Below, in pieces: positions 21,813-34,543 of a stretch of 64,000 nt of DNA. The notes beneath the pieces are model-generated. The model made no database searches and was not told the DNA's origin. It saw nothing but the letters and a program-made list of their open reading frames with translations. This DNA is from Dasypus novemcinctus (taxonomy: Eukaryota > Chordata > Mammalia > Cingulata > Dasypodidae), in NCBI RefSeq assembly GCF_030445035.2, contig NC_080685.1, forward strand, positions 113,820,432 through 113,884,431, written 5' to 3'. Position numbers and translations under genes: made by a program. Numbering within the stretch: the stretch's first letter is position 1; each line of letters starts with the position of its first letter.

Positions 21813-22684
21813 GTTGAAAGCTTTCAATCTAAGATCTGGAACAAGACAAGGATACCCAGTGTCACCACTGTTTCTCATCCTTGTGCTAGAAGTTCTATAA
21901 AGCAATTAGACAAGAAGAAGAAATCAAAGGCATCTGAACAGGCAAAGAGGAAGTAAAGTTCTCACTATCCACAGAGGACATGGTCCTATATTTAGAAAAT
22001 TCTGAAATATCTATGACAAATGAGTTCAACAAAGTGAAAGGATACAAGATGAACATGAAAAAATCAGTACTGCTTCTATCTATGCTCTATGGATGAACAA
22101 TTTAAGCAGGAAATGAAGGGGAAAAATTCCATTTATAAGAGCAAAAAAAAGTCAAATATCTAGGAATAAGTTTAACCAGAGATATAAGGACTTTACTCAG
22201 AATACTACCAAACACTGATTAAATAAATCAAAGAATACCTAAACAAATGGGAAGAAATTCAGTTTTCATTGATTGGAAGACTAAATATTGTGAAGATGTC
22301 AATCTTACTCAAACTGATTTATAGATTCAGCTCAATCTCAACCAAAATTCCAATGGTCTATTTTTACAGAAATAGAAAAGGAAATTACATTTATTTGGAA
22401 GGAAAATGAGACCCAAAGAGCAAAAACACCCTAAAGTAGAAGATTGAAATAGGAAGACACACTTCCTGGCCAGAACATCATTGTATTTGTATAATGATAG
22501 ACACTTTGATAGAACAGAATTGAGAGCTCAGAAATAAACCCCCATTTCTACGGTCAACTGGTTTTTGAAAAGCCTACTAAGTCCCCTTTACTGGTACAAA
22601 CAGTCTATTTAACAAATGATGCTAGTAGAACTGGATATCCACAACCAAAAGAATGAAAAAGGACCCATACCTCAGTTTCTATAT

Positions 22685-22701
22685 AAGAATTGACTTAAAT
22701 A
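22685..22701. repeat. Target-site duplication, left copy
   Basis: AAGAATTGACTTAAATA, repeated exactly at 23703-23719 on the other side of the nested L1 3' UTR. Confidence 0.9.
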
Positions 22702-23702
22702 CTCTAAAAAAGAGTCTGGTGGTTGTCAGAAGGATTGCCCTTATGCACACCTGAGCAGAGTCTCAGAGACAGATAAAGTAGATACAACCCCAGGTATTGG
22801 TCCTTTTGAGGGCTAAAGAGACCCACAGGTTCTATGGTCATGGCAGATGGGGTTCACTGCCATGCCAGTTGGCCCTTCTTTGGAGCTGGTGTTTCTGCGT
22901 GATGGAGCTGGACTCAGATGGGATCTCTTTTCAAAAGCCTTTCATGCTACTTTACTGGGATTGTAGTTGATGCTGGGGTTTAAGATCTATCTAGGGGATT
23001 TGAATCTCTGGACTGACAATATGATAGCCAGGGCCTGAGCCACAACAGACTTCAACTCCTACACTCTGATTTATTGGACTTACCCCACTCAGCTAACATG
23101 GAGTTGAAGAATGCCAACCACCACACCATGGAGCCTAGAGTGCCTACAACGGAAAGCAGGAAGATTGCAGCCAGTATCCATGTGGAATCTAAGCCCCCTC
23201 TTGACATAGATGTGGAATGGACACAACCAAGCCGAGGTCCACAGGAAGGAGGAATACAGTAAGGATTAGGTTGGACTTAATGATATCCTATTCATGAACT
23301 ATTGTGGTTAATAATCGAGAAAATGTGGCACTAGTGTGGAAAAAATGGCCATGGTGGCTGCTGGGTGCGGGGAATGGGAGGAAGAGATGAGATTTGGAGG
23401 CATTTTTGGGACTTGGAGTTGTCCTGGGTGGTGCTGCAGGGACAGTTGCTGGACATTGTATGTCCTCCCATGGCCCACTGGATGGAACGTGGGAGAGTGT
23501 GGGCTATGGTGTGGACCACAGGTCAAGGGGTGCAGCGATGCCCAGAGATGTACTCGCCAGATGCAATGGATGTGTCATGATGATGGGGAGGGTGTTACTG
23601 TGGGGGGAGTGGTGGGGTGGGGGCGGTGGGGGTGGATGGGGACCTCATTTTTTTAATGTAATATTTTTTAAAAAATGAATAAATAAAATACAATTAAAAA
23701 AA
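22702..23702 (+). mobile_element. Young L1 3' UTR insertion nested in old L1
   Basis: About 1 kb matching 43060-43960 of the full-length L1, ending in GGGACCTCAT, AATGTAATATT and an A-rich tail. It is flanked by a perfect 17-bp duplication (22685-22701 and 23703-23719, AAGAATTGACTTAAATA). It is a 5'-truncated insertion with no coding sequence. Confidence 0.92.
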
Positions 23703-24697
23703 AAGAATTGACTTAAATAGATCTAAGATCTAAATATAAAAACCAGGAACATAATACTCATATATAATAATTTAAGGAAACATCTTCAAGAATTTGTGAT
23801 AGGTGGAGGTCTCTTAAACCTTATATCCAAAGCATGAACAATGAAAACAAAAGACAAATGGGACCTCTTTAAAATTAAATGCTTTTGTCCCACAAATACT
23901 TTGTGAAGAGGGTGAAAAGGCAGTCATCTCAATGGAAGAAAATATCTGGAAACCACATATCCAATAAGGGTTTAATATCCATGATCTAGAAAGAGATTTT
24001 ACAGAGATTTACAACTCAACAATAAAAAGACAAATTATCTAATTAAAAAAATAGACAAAAGACTTAATACGACACTTGTCCAAAGAAGAAATAATCTTGA
24101 TGAAACACTTGAAAGAATGTTCAAAATCATTAGCTTCTAGGGAAATGGAAATCAAAGCTACAATGAGATTCCACTTCACACCTATTAAAGTGGCCACTAT
24201 TATAAAGACAGAATACTACAAATGTTGGCAGGGATGTGGAGAGACAAAGGATATGGGGAAATAAAAATGCTTACTCACTGTTGGAGAGAATGTAGAATGG
24301 TACAGCCACTCTGGAGGACTGTTTGGTGGTCCTTCAGGGAGTTAAATATGGATCTGCCATGTGACTTGGCAATGCCACTGCTAGATATATACCCAGAAGA
24401 ACTGAGAGCAGGGACATGAATAGACATCTGCACCCGATATTCATAGAGGAATTATTCACAATTGTCAAAAGGTGAGACAGCCCAGGTGTCCATCAGCTGA
24501 TGAATGGATAAACAAATTGTGGTATATTCATGCAACAGAATATTATTCAGCTGTAAGTACAAATGAAATCATGAAGAATATGACAATATGGATGAACTGG
24601 GAAAACATTATATTGAGTGAAGCAAGGCTGACACAAAAGGACAAGTATTACATGATTTTTCTTTTATGAATAATTAGTAAACACATGGAGTTAATAT

Positions 24698-24766
24698 AGG
24701 TCACTAAAAAATATAGAATATAGGGCACTAAAAAATATAGAATATAGGTCACTAAAAAATAGAATG
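24698..24766 (+). repeat. Short tandem repeat, about 24-bp unit
   Basis: AGGTCACTAAAAAATATAGA-type units repeat nearly three times within the old L1 3' UTR. The equivalent L1 position near 48110 has a single copy, so this is a local expansion. Confidence 0.8.
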
Positions 24767-25314
24767 GGGTTAGAGAATGGAAAGCTGAGGCTTAATCTGA
24801 GGAGAATTGGTAAAATATTTGCCTGTTTTTTCTAGAAGTGATTAGAGATGATGAAAGCACATTATAGTGTTTGCAGCTAACAGCACTAAAGTTTGGTTAT
24901 GATAATGGTTGAAAAGAAAGTGTAAGGTCCTGTATAACAGCAGAAGGAAAGCTAAAAATGAAACATGGACCCGTATAGCATAGCAAAACCTCATATGAAA
25001 GTGAGTATGGTTATCTGCATATATAAGAATATTTTTTGTCAAAAACAGAACAAATATATGTTAAAATTACAAGATATTAATGTTAGGATGGTATTTCGGC
25101 AAAAAATACAACCAAAGCAAACTATGGACAGTAAAGTAGTATATTCCTAATATTTAACAGTTATTTTTAAGATTAGTTTTATGAAAATTATAGTTGAATC
25201 CACTTCCCCATATACCTTTCAAAACTTTGACAACTACCAAACTCCCCAAATCCTTTATTCTTTATCTTCATTAATTTCCAATTCACTATGTAAATTGTCA
25301 TATATAATGCTCTT

Positions 25315-25315
25315 C

Positions 25316-25349
<34 letters not shown>

Positions 25350-25372
25350 CCCAAAACAAAACAAAACAAAAC
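25315..25372 (+). repeat. CA microsatellite with adjoining CAAAA repeat
   Basis: (CA)n from 25315 to about 25349 with one interruption, followed by three to four CAAAA units. Confidence 0.95.
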
Positions 25373-28300
25373 ATGATACAGATTTTGGTACTCTGAAATG
25401 CTAACCAGGATACTAAAATGCAATTATCGTATTAACTTTTTCATTCAAACTTTCATCAAATATTTCAACCACCTACTATATCCTAAATGCTGAGTTCTAA
25501 TATACATAAAGTGAATAAGTTATTTATCCTGAATATTTTCACTACTAAACATTTGAGATGTATTTAAAAAAGTGGAATATAAGCTATGTGCAAAAAGCTT
25601 AAAGAGGTATGGGTGTAAAATTCCAGCAAACACCATGGAGAAGAAAGAATAACTAGACTTGCAGTCAGAGAACACAGAAAGTCTGGAAATTAATATTAGG
25701 TCATAAAATTGAATTTCTCCTAGTAGAAAAAAGGGAAGAAAAACACTGTGCAATTTCTGGCTGATGAAGAATATAATGCCTAGTTTAAAATAATTGGAAA
25801 TAAAAGTTGAGAGATGTGCAAAATTAAAATTGATTAAGACCCTACACACACTCAGGTAGGACAACAGAGAGTGCATAGTGGACCTTAAAGCAAATAAGAA
25901 AAGTTGCTGCCTATGGAAAAACAGGTAATAAAATGGTACCCTAAGAAGAATTTATTTAAAACAAAAAACAAAAAACACCCACCACCTATTGCACACTCTT
26001 CCCAAACTTGTTTGAAGAGTCAGATGGGTTTCAGCTGTTTCATGTGCCTCCCGAGGGCTCTCTGCCTAGAGGCAAACATGCTTAGCCAACCTCCTTGCAT
26101 CATACAAGCCTGAAGTCAGTGAACTGGATAATGTTTGGACAAGAAATTCTCCATATTTATTAAACACATTATGGTGAGAGCATTTTGAAATTTAAACCAT
26201 ATTCACCCACTGAAAACAATTTTTTAAAAGTATTGTTAATGTGTCTCTGATATTATCGAGCAACTAGCTTAATTGTAGATAAAATCTTATCTTCATCTTT
26301 TTTAGATAAGACTGCACAGAAAAAGAATGAATCATGTTTGTGAAACTCATTATATAATTGGTCCTACCATTTGCCCAGGAAATCAAAGTTTTCAGCATTT
26401 ATTAAATCTCCGAGGAATATACTCATTAAAAAGTTAGCAAACCTTGCAGAGTAAGTGGAAACTTCGCTTGTTCCCACTTAGTTCCCTGAGGAGGCATGAA
26501 CTAAAGCCCCTCTCAAAGACTTGTTAGTCTCTGAAAGTCTTTCTTCTTGGCTTCATTTGTACAGTTCAGTTGCCCCATTATATTTTACCCATCCTCACAA
26601 GGGACTTGATTAAATAGATCTTCTGAAAACCTCATTCTCTTGGCACTGAAGCTGAGGCTCAAGGAGAAAAATTGGTGCAAAAATGGGAATGTCTTCAGCT
26701 TCTAAGTGAAATCATTTTCCATTGGGTCAGGGTCACGTTTTGTAAGGCAAGATTATGGCATGATAGAGGAAAAAGGTTTTCTGTGCTTGTAAAGAAGATG
26801 GGACACTTACTGAGAGTATTTCTTAATAAGACTATTAAGAATATGATATACATCAATAGATGATGTTTCAGATTTCTTTGAAGGTGAGACTACAGAAATT
26901 CACTGAGTATTGTTTGATCAGATCTTTATTCAAAAGTTGGATGATTCATTTCAAGGAGAAAGTAACTTGTGTATTTTCATGCATTTTCTTTTCTTTTGTG
27001 ACTTCTAAGAACTTCATTTCTTCAGTGTTCAACTTCCTCATTACCATCTGTAATCCCCTACCAGACACCTTTTGTCAAGGTTTAATCCTAGGCATGTTAT
27101 TTAAGTGGTGGGTCAAAATTATGTAACTATGTTGTAACTATAGTATTTATCTGAAATATATATATTTCTCATAGGGATGCATATGGAATGCAATTAAATT
27201 ATCAATATCATCTCATCTTGTCTTCTCTAGTCACTATAAAACACATTTTGATAGCCTCATTTTTCTGTCCATTTTTTATTTCTATGCACTACTCCAATGT
27301 TTCCTGTCTCCAGATAGAGTTCTTAAAGAGAATTTATTACAGACAGTTTATGTCTCCATTTAAATCTTCTGTGTGAGTTGATTTTTTTCCTCTACAGTGT
27401 TTCCCATGAAGGAAATAAAAATCATTAAATGTGCTCTTATGAAATTTGGGATATTTAACTTAGTTTTTTCTATTTGTATAATATTAATAATGCCCAGTGG
27501 TGTGAAATAATATTTAATTCTCTGTTTAAAAATCGACTCTTTATAATAGACTTTTTAAGATTAAGTTTAACATATTTTGTTCACTTCTGAAAAGATTATC
27601 ATTCTGGCAATTTATTTGGAATTGTACCTTCTTCATAAATAATTTTGTAATATTGGATAAGGGATATAACCAATTATTCCATTCATACCAATGTGTGAAT
27701 TTCATACAATTTACTTTCAAAGAGTTGGCCAGAGATATTAACACGTATTTTACTTTTTATGCTTTTTGAATCTTTAGAATATAAAAAATATTACAACAAA
27801 GTTTTCATTACTGTTACTTATTTCCACTTCTGCATGTATTTCTTAATTTACTTTAGTAAATATGATGTGATATCTAATGTAATATAGTTTCATGATATTT
27901 CAACATTCACTAGAAATTGTGTTATTTCCGAAAACCAACATCAGCTTTTTTGACTCATTTTGAATTTTCTGCACTGAAAAATAATTTTCATGCTCTTAAT
28001 ACTACCACACCAACTTTTACTGTTTTTTTCCCCCTGATTTGTTTTTTACATATGCTTACATTTAATATTTTTGATCCATAATGTTCTGTGTGTTTTCTGG
28101 CAAATAGCACATAGCCACATAGGGATTTTTGTTCCTGTTTTAGAACCTTAACTAGGAAGATTAGTTAATTCATGTTTACTGATAACATTCTTATTACTGC
28201 ACATTTATTAACAGGATAACTATTTTCAAAATTGCTCATTTGTTTTTGATAATTTGTTATTTGCAAATTGGTTATATTTACTTCACTTTCCTTTTTCTGT

Positions 28301-29318
28301 TTGTTTAGAAAATCTTGCTTTGTGTCTGTCATTCATGTTAAAATAATTTAATCTTCAAAGAGTTTATAATTTTTTACCCATTCCTTTAAAAGTATTGTTT
28401 TTAAAATGTGAGGATTATTTGTGCACTCTACCAAGTCATTGCAAATTTATAGTAGATAAGCCACCATTGGCTCTAATTTTCATAGATAGAAATATTGTGT
28501 CTGATCTTTTGTACCTGTTACTAACCCAGCCACAAACCTCAGCTGAACTTTCCCATATTCTCATAAAAATATTAAAATAAAATTACTCAAATATTGGTGT
28601 CAGCTTTACAAATTGAAGACTTTTTTCCATATTCCTTTTGCATGATCTGCAAGGTCTTTAAGGATAGATTAAATCTCAATGAATTTCAAAGTAATTCAAA
28701 AGTAGAAAAAATTTTGGGTGGAGGAATATCTTTAAGTCTGTAGATATAATCACCTAAAGTATCTGAGGGATAATCTAATTCATTCTTATTTCTTCACCCT
28801 TCCTAGCTGGTTGATTACTAAAATTCCATGTAGGAAAGAACCTCCATTTAATTGGCAACCATGGGCCCACTCTCCCGTGTGACCTTTGAACATGTAGTTG
28901 CAAATCAAAGACTTGGAACTGGACACATGTACTGTTGGTTTTGTTCTCTCAACTACTTAGATACTGCCGTCTCTACAAGGTAAACTTTGAAACTTTGGTA
29001 ATAAACCATTCTGATTGGTATAGGTAGCAACGAAGTATTTTATTGGTATATTCATTAAAACACTTGCATGACAAATATTTTATTGATGTAATGTTTAGGT
29101 CTGTTTTAATTTTTAACACATATTTCTGTGGGAACTAGGGAATATAAAAAAGAAAGGTGTTAGAGAAGTTGAGTTTCATATAACCATATATTAATTTTTC
29201 TGGAGAAACATTGCATCCAACCGTAATTTCAATTATGTTGAAAATGACTAAAATAGCCTCTTCTAAATTTGTTGTAAATTCTGTGTTTTAATGAATGACT
29301 CATATTACTTATTTTCTG
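25373..29318. other. Intergenic sequence upstream of the olfactory receptor
   Basis: AT-rich, with no convincing coding sequence or recognised repeat. The receptor's promoter and 5' untranslated exon(s) are expected somewhere here but cannot be placed. Confidence 0.55.
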
Positions 29319-29334
29319 GATATTCTCTTTACAG
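29319..29334 (+). promoter_or_regulatory. Candidate 3' splice site before OR coding exon
   Basis: A pyrimidine-rich run ending TTCTCTTTACAG (AG at 29333-29334), 24 bp upstream of the receptor ATG. Olfactory receptor genes usually have an intronless coding exon joined to upstream non-coding exons by an acceptor just before the start, so position and sequence fit. Confidence 0.5.
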
Positions 29335-29357
29335 TAAATAGGAATGTAATTAAGTAA

Positions 29358-30308
29358 ATGGGAAACTGGACACTGGTGACTGAGTTTATTCTTGTGGGAA
29401 TACCCACAACCAGAGCATTTGGGGGCCTCCTGTTCATGATTTTTTTATTGGCCTACTTAGTGACAATCCTTGGAAACACCCTCATCATTACCCTCATTCT
29501 TGTGGATTACAGGCTTCACTCACCCATGTATTTCTTCCTCAGCAACCTCTCTTTCAGTGAAATATTAACCACCACCTGTGCTGTTCCCAAGATGCTGGCA
29601 GGTTTCCTGTCAGAGAGGAAGACCATATCATTTGGAGGATGCTCTGCACAGTCTTATTTCTACTTCCTTTCTGGATGCACTGAGTTTATCCTTTTTGCTG
29701 TCATGTCCTATGATCGCTTTTTGGCCATCTGTAGTCCCCTTCAGTACCCTACAATTATGACCAGCTCACTCTGTATCCATCTTGTCATCTTCTCCTGGGT
29801 GGGTGGCTTTTTCCTGATCCTCCCATCCACCATCCTAAAAATAGGACTGCCATATTGTGGCCCCAATGTGATTGATCACTTTTTCTGTGACAGTGCTCCC
29901 CTCCTCCACTTGGCCTGTGCTGACATACGTGTCATTGAGCTCATGGATTTCCTCAGTTCCCTTGTCCTGCTCATCAGCTCCCTCTCACTCACAGTGGTCT
30001 CCTATGTTTATATCATCTCCACCATTCTGAAGATACCCTCAGGACAAGGACAACGCAAAGCCTTTGCCACTTGTGCCTCTCACTTCACTGTGGTCTCCAT
30101 GGGCTATGGGATCTCCATCTTTGTTTATGTCCGTCCCTCACAGAAGAGCAGCCTGCACCTCAACAAGATCCTCTTTATCCTCTCCAGTGTCATCACACCT
30201 CTCCTGAATCCTTTCCTCTTCAGTCTACGGAATGAATCCATGAAAGATGCTCTAAAGGACACAGTAGCAAAGGGACAGAACTTTCTCAAAGGACTGAGGT
30301 GCATGTGA
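29358..30308 (+). CDS. Olfactory receptor, intact, OR family 6-like
   Basis: A single-exon 316-codon frame with all hallmarks of a functional class II odorant receptor, a G-protein-coupled receptor acting through Golf in olfactory cilia. Features: N-glycosylation site N3-W-T; TM1 with GN (39-40); [11 protein letters not shown] (56-66); conserved C95 and C177; [10 protein letters not shown] (116-125, with FL where YV is usual); SYVYIIST (215-222); KAFATCASH (234-242); [12 protein letters not shown] (281-292, F-L-F-S in place of the usual F-I-Y-S). Length is normal and there are no breaks. It is a close paralogue of the receptor at the left edge, in opposite orientation. Family 6 is my reading of the TM3 and TM5-7 motifs; a subfamily cannot be fixed without alignment. 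Confidence 0.95.
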   Translation: MGNWTLVTEFILVGIPTTRAFGGLLFMIFLLAYLVTILGNTLIITLILVDYRLHSPMYFFLSNLSFSEILTTTCAVPKMLAGFLSERKTISFGGCSAQSYFYFLSGCTEFILFAVMSYDRFLAICSPLQYPTIMTSSLCIHLVIFSWVGGFFLILPSTILKIGLPYCGPNVIDHFFCDSAPLLHLACADIRVIELMDFLSSLVLLISSLSLTVVSYVYIISTILKIPSGQGQRKAFATCASHFTVVSMGYGISIFVYVRPSQKSSLHLNKILFILSSVITPLLNPFLFSLRNESMKDALKDTVAKGQNFLKGLRCM

Positions 30309-30529
30309 AAGAAGTCTGTGAATCAATCCTATGGATACTCAGAGTTACCAAGAATGATTTCAACCTAATTACAAGGTATTTTTAAATGGCACATGTTATA
30401 AATTATGACACAATAACAATTGTGTTAACATAATATTTTGAGTTTATTAGCAGCTCTTTGTTAAAAATATTTTATATCAATCAAAATTGTCATTTTATTT
30501 TCACACTGATAATTTGAGTGGCATTTTTT

Positions 30530-30990
30530 ACAATTGCCCAAAAATGAAAAACACCCAAGTGTACATCAAAAGATGAATGGATAAACAAAAACAAAATGTG
30601 ATCTATTCATATAATAGAAAATGAGTCAGTCATAAAAGGGAATGTAGTCCTAAATACATGAGACAACATGAATGAACATTAAAGATGCCATGTTTCATGC
30701 AAAAAGGCATAAAAAATTATTTGTGCTCTTACAAATAATTAAAATAAGCAAATTCATAGAGTCTCAAAGTAGAATACAGGTCACCAGGGTTGCAATGGAG
30801 GTAAGAAATAGGAGTTAATGATTAATGAGAACAGAGATTCTGTTTAGGGTGATGGAAACATTTGGTAATGGAATGTCGTGATGGGAGCACAAAACTGAGA
30901 TTATAACTAATATCACCGAATCGTGTATTTGCAAGTGGTTAATATGGTAAATTTAAGTTGTATGTGTTATATGAGAATAAAATAAAACAG
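30530..30990 (+). mobile_element. Old L1 3' end fragment
   Basis: Contains the ORF2 C-terminal coding remnant (CCAAGTGTACATCAAAAGATGAATGGATAA-like sequence), then 3' UTR elements ending in AATAAAATAAAAC. It is heavily diverged. It lies about 220 bp downstream of the receptor stop, so it could contribute the receptor's polyadenylation signal. Confidence 0.75.
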
Positions 30991-30999
30991 TACAATATA

Positions 31000-32510
31000 A
31001 ACATTGATTCCTAATTACATTATGGACTATAGTTAGAATAATTCTAATAATATTTCAATAACTGTAACAAAGTTCTTACACTAATGTAAAATGTTAATTA
31101 GAAAATGTGTGTATGTAAGTAGAGAATACATAAGAAATTTGTAATTTCTGCATGATTTTTCTGCAAACCTACAGCGTCTCTAATAAAAAATGAGAAAAAT
31201 GCAACTTTCAGATAATAGAAGGTAGTTATGGGTAGATGTGATATAAGTAATAATATAGTATCTTTTAAAAGACCTACAATTGTATACACTGCTTGGTTGA
31301 GAATATTACTGAACTAATTATATATAATCAGTTCGCCCCAGGAAATATAAGATGAAAAGGTTTCAAGGCACCTTCTCCCCAAGATGGAAATTCAAGCTTG
31401 GAAAAGACTCAGGTTTTGTCTTTAATACTTGCATTTTTCTTATATTTTAGTTCAAACATTAGTTACCACATGATGTTCATATTATTTTCCAAGTGGAAAA
31501 CAAGACTTCCTTCCAGAAATACTTCTATCATATTATCTTTTCAGAGTCCTCGGTAATAATCAGTAAAACAGTCCCCTTAACATTCTAGCACATCACCCTT
31601 TCATATATTTTATACTTTTCAAACTATTTTGTTTGATATTTATATTTAATTAAAAATTAAGCTCTTTGAGAATAAGGATCTTGAATTTAATAAAAAAAAT
31701 TAAGCTCTTTGAGAACAGGGATCTTGACTTTTTTATTCAAGGCTTTAGTTCTAGTTCTAAAAGAGTATCAGTAGTGTTACAAATGGAATACACAGTTTTC
31801 TTTTATCACTGAGATCTCTCTGAAGGTTTCCTCAGTTATACTCAAACTATATTGATTCTTCTCAGGTACAAGATGAAGTTACAGTTTGCCTCACTCAGTA
31901 GAAAAGGAGTGATTTCCTCAGTTCAAGTCTAAAACAACTCAGTTACAGAAATGGCACAAGTTATGTAATCTTTCAGGTCCAAAGATATGGCCAGAAGTGT
32001 AATAACATGCTTAATAATCCACATAAATTTGAGATGGTATTAATCTGAGGAGGAACAGAAGAGTGGAAGGCAGAAAATACAATCTATATCCACTTGAATG
32101 GTTCTTCTCAAACTCTCTATGGCCAAGGATATTTCCCCCCATCCTCCATTTATCAATACCTTTCTAAAACATAATAAAAATGAATAACAAGAAATTATCT
32201 TTAAAAGCTATATAATTCATAAGCTCCAAAATGGTATAATACTGGACAGACATAAACCCATATTCCAATAAATGTAACAGTCATACAACAGAAAAGGAAT
32301 AAGGGATTACAAAAACTTTATGTTTTTTCTTTCAAAGTGTCCCTTTATAGGTGATTCATAGAGAATGGTTCTTCCATGTGTAACATTTTGTTGTTCTGCA
32401 ATTGTTAACCAGGTAAAAAAAATAAAGAAACAGCCATTCCTGTCTGAATTGCCAGGATTCCATAGATCCCTGACCAACACACTACTTTTAAACATTAGGG
32501 AGGAGTTCAG
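31000..32510. other. Intergenic sequence
   Basis: No gene recognised. It holds a small direct duplication (next entry) and is otherwise featureless AT-rich DNA. Confidence 0.5.
31655..31727 (+). repeat. Short direct duplication, 43-bp period
   Basis: AATTAAGCTCTTTGAGAA...GGATCTTGA occurs at 31655-31684 and again at 31698-31727 with two or three differences. Confidence 0.85.
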
Positions 32511-33190
32511 TTGTTTTATTTTCTTAATTTATCTTTAAAGGAGCTTTTGATTACATAAATTTTACAGTGAAAATATAGGAGTGCCTCACCCCCTCCCACA
32601 CTTTTCCTCACTCACAACAACTTTCATTAATGTGGTGTATTTGTTACAACTGAAGCATTATTACTAAGCATAGGGTATAGTTTATATTATGGTTTACCAT
32701 ATGCATCACACATTTTTATAGGTTTTAACATAATAGAAAATGGCTTGTATCCATCATTGCAATATCATGCAAAACAATTCCAATGTCCCAAAAATGCCCC
32801 ATGCTACAGCTATTCTTCCCTCTCCCTCCCCTCAGAACCTCTGGTCACCACTGTCTTTATATCAATGTTACAAATTACTCCATTACTAGAATAATAAGTC
32901 TACCTTAGTCATTGCACCCTTATGTTTGTTCATTCCTCAATCTGAGGATTTGGGGATGGTGATGCGCACTGCTTCCAATTGAAAGGGGGCTTAGATTCTA
33001 TGGAGCAGATATATGGAACTGTCTTGTTTGCAGTTGTAGGTACTGTCTGTTTTTTGGGGATGGACATCATCCATCATCATGCTTTTGTTCATTTTTTGTG
33101 GGTGAGTCAATGAACTGGAGATTAGGAGCTGGCTGTAACTCTGCTGAAATAAAGAACTCAACCAGCATATGAACATTTTGAAGATTTAAG
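32511..33190 (-). mobile_element. Older L1 3' UTR fragment
   Basis: Related to 53998-54480 and, towards 33190, to the minus strand of 43330-43450 in the young L1 3' UTR. It includes the CATTAATGTGGTGTATTTGTTACAA-type segment typical of older L1 3' UTRs. Confidence 0.65.
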
Positions 33191-33299
33191 TCTTTAAATT
33201 TAAATTTAATGGGTATGTGCTAATTGTAAGTTTAAATAAATAGGACAGAAGAACCATGTATAGGAAAATTATAAAGAGTCTAACTTTGATACATTGGAG

Positions 33300-34543
33300 A
33301 GATAGATTATCATGCATGCCAAGGTAAGATCCACTGACATGGTGTCAATTTCTGATTCTTTTCATAAGCACCCCTTTAACAGAGTGATACACTTGAATAG
33401 AAAAATAATAGTGTTTATGGGAATGAAAGATACAATAGATAAGACTAAAAACACATTTGAGGCAGACTCAATCGATGATTATGAAGAAAGAATGTGATGG
33501 AGAAGAAATAACAGCTGAAATTAAAGAGAAAGAGAAAAGAATGGAAACAACTGACCAGGGACTAAGGGAGTTGAATGCTAACTTGAAACAGAAAAACGTA
33601 TGTGTCATGGGATTTCCAGTAGAAGAGAAGGTCAAAGGGTCAGAAAAAGTATTTGAGGAGATAATGATGGAAAAATTCCCAGCACTCATGAAAGAAATTA
33701 ATACACATGTCCAAAAAGAGCAGCATATGGCAATCAGAATAAATTTGAATAAGCCTATTAAAGACACATACTACTCGGAATGTCAGATGCTAAAGAAAAA
33801 GAAAAATTTGAAAGCAGCAAGAGAGATGCAAACCATCACATACAAAAGATGCTCAGTGCAGATTTAGTGCAGATGTCACATCGAAAGCATTGGGGGGTTG
33901 GAAGCCAATGGTATGATATAAGTAGGATACTGAAAGAGAAAAAATGCAGGCCAAGAATTCTTTACCTAGTAAAATTGTCTTTCTGATATGAAGGTGAACT
34001 TAAAACATTCATAAATAAACAGAAAATATGAGTTTTCCTAAAAAGGAATCCAACTGTGCAGAAAACACCCTTGGCCCTGCAACCCAAGAGAAAAAGACAA
34101 GATCGAAAATACTGGAGGAGAGTGTAGAAGGGAAGACTATCAAAATGGATAGCCAAAAGGGAAAAATGGCAGATGAAAATAAGATACGACATAGGAAAGC
34201 CAAAGAATAAAGGAGGTAAATAATGCATTTACAGGAATATCATTGAATATCTCAGTTAAAAATTTCATATCCAGTGAGACACTCTTTAAAAAATGTGAGA
34301 GTTAATAAGACATCCTGAGATAAAAGCTGGAAGAATTCTTTCCTAATTCTGCCACAAAAACAATTCTAAAGGGAATTTTTCAGACTGAAATGAAAGTACA
34401 CCAAAAAGTGTTTCAAAATAGATAAAGAAACAATGATCTGCAGTTAAAGTAACCATTTGTGTAATTGTAAATGCCAGTATTATCATACTGTACAGCTTAT
34501 CTTTCTAAATGTGCCAAAATTCAAATGCATAAAAAGTAATGAT
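33300..34543 (+). mobile_element. Old L1, ORF1 region (5' piece of an interrupted element)
   Basis: Decayed ORF1: coiled-coil end and RRM at about 33457-33867 (VCVMGFPVEEKVKGSEKVFE matching the ORF1p RRM), then C-terminal domain pieces at 33850-34030. The element continues at 44004 as old ORF2 after the younger full-length L1. Frame is broken between RRM and C-terminal domain. Confidence 0.82.
34531..34543. repeat. Target-site duplication of full-length L1, left copy
   Basis: AAAAAGTAATGAT, repeated exactly at 44004-44016 after the L1 poly-A tail. Confidence 0.9.

Larger units (their letters stand above)
21813..25160 (+). mobile_element. Old L1 remnant (ORF2 part and 3' UTR), interrupted
   Basis: ORF2-derived sequence at 21813-22701 (RT region around a GTRQG-type motif, then thumb region) continues after a nested insertion at 23703-24670 (C-terminal domain, ending KDKYYMIFLL). 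A 3' UTR follows to about 25160, homologous to 48085-48500. Numerous stops and indels show it is old. Confidence 0.85.

Noticed and set aside
25315-25372. Possible CRISPR-like or regulatory repeat
   Set aside because: Simple CA and CAAAA microsatellite with no spacers. No CRISPR array is expected or seen in this mammalian DNA.
26672-27126. Open frames of 63-88 codons between 26.6 and 27.2 kb as a host gene
   Set aside because: AT-rich, no motif, no splice or start context, and lengths within chance expectation.
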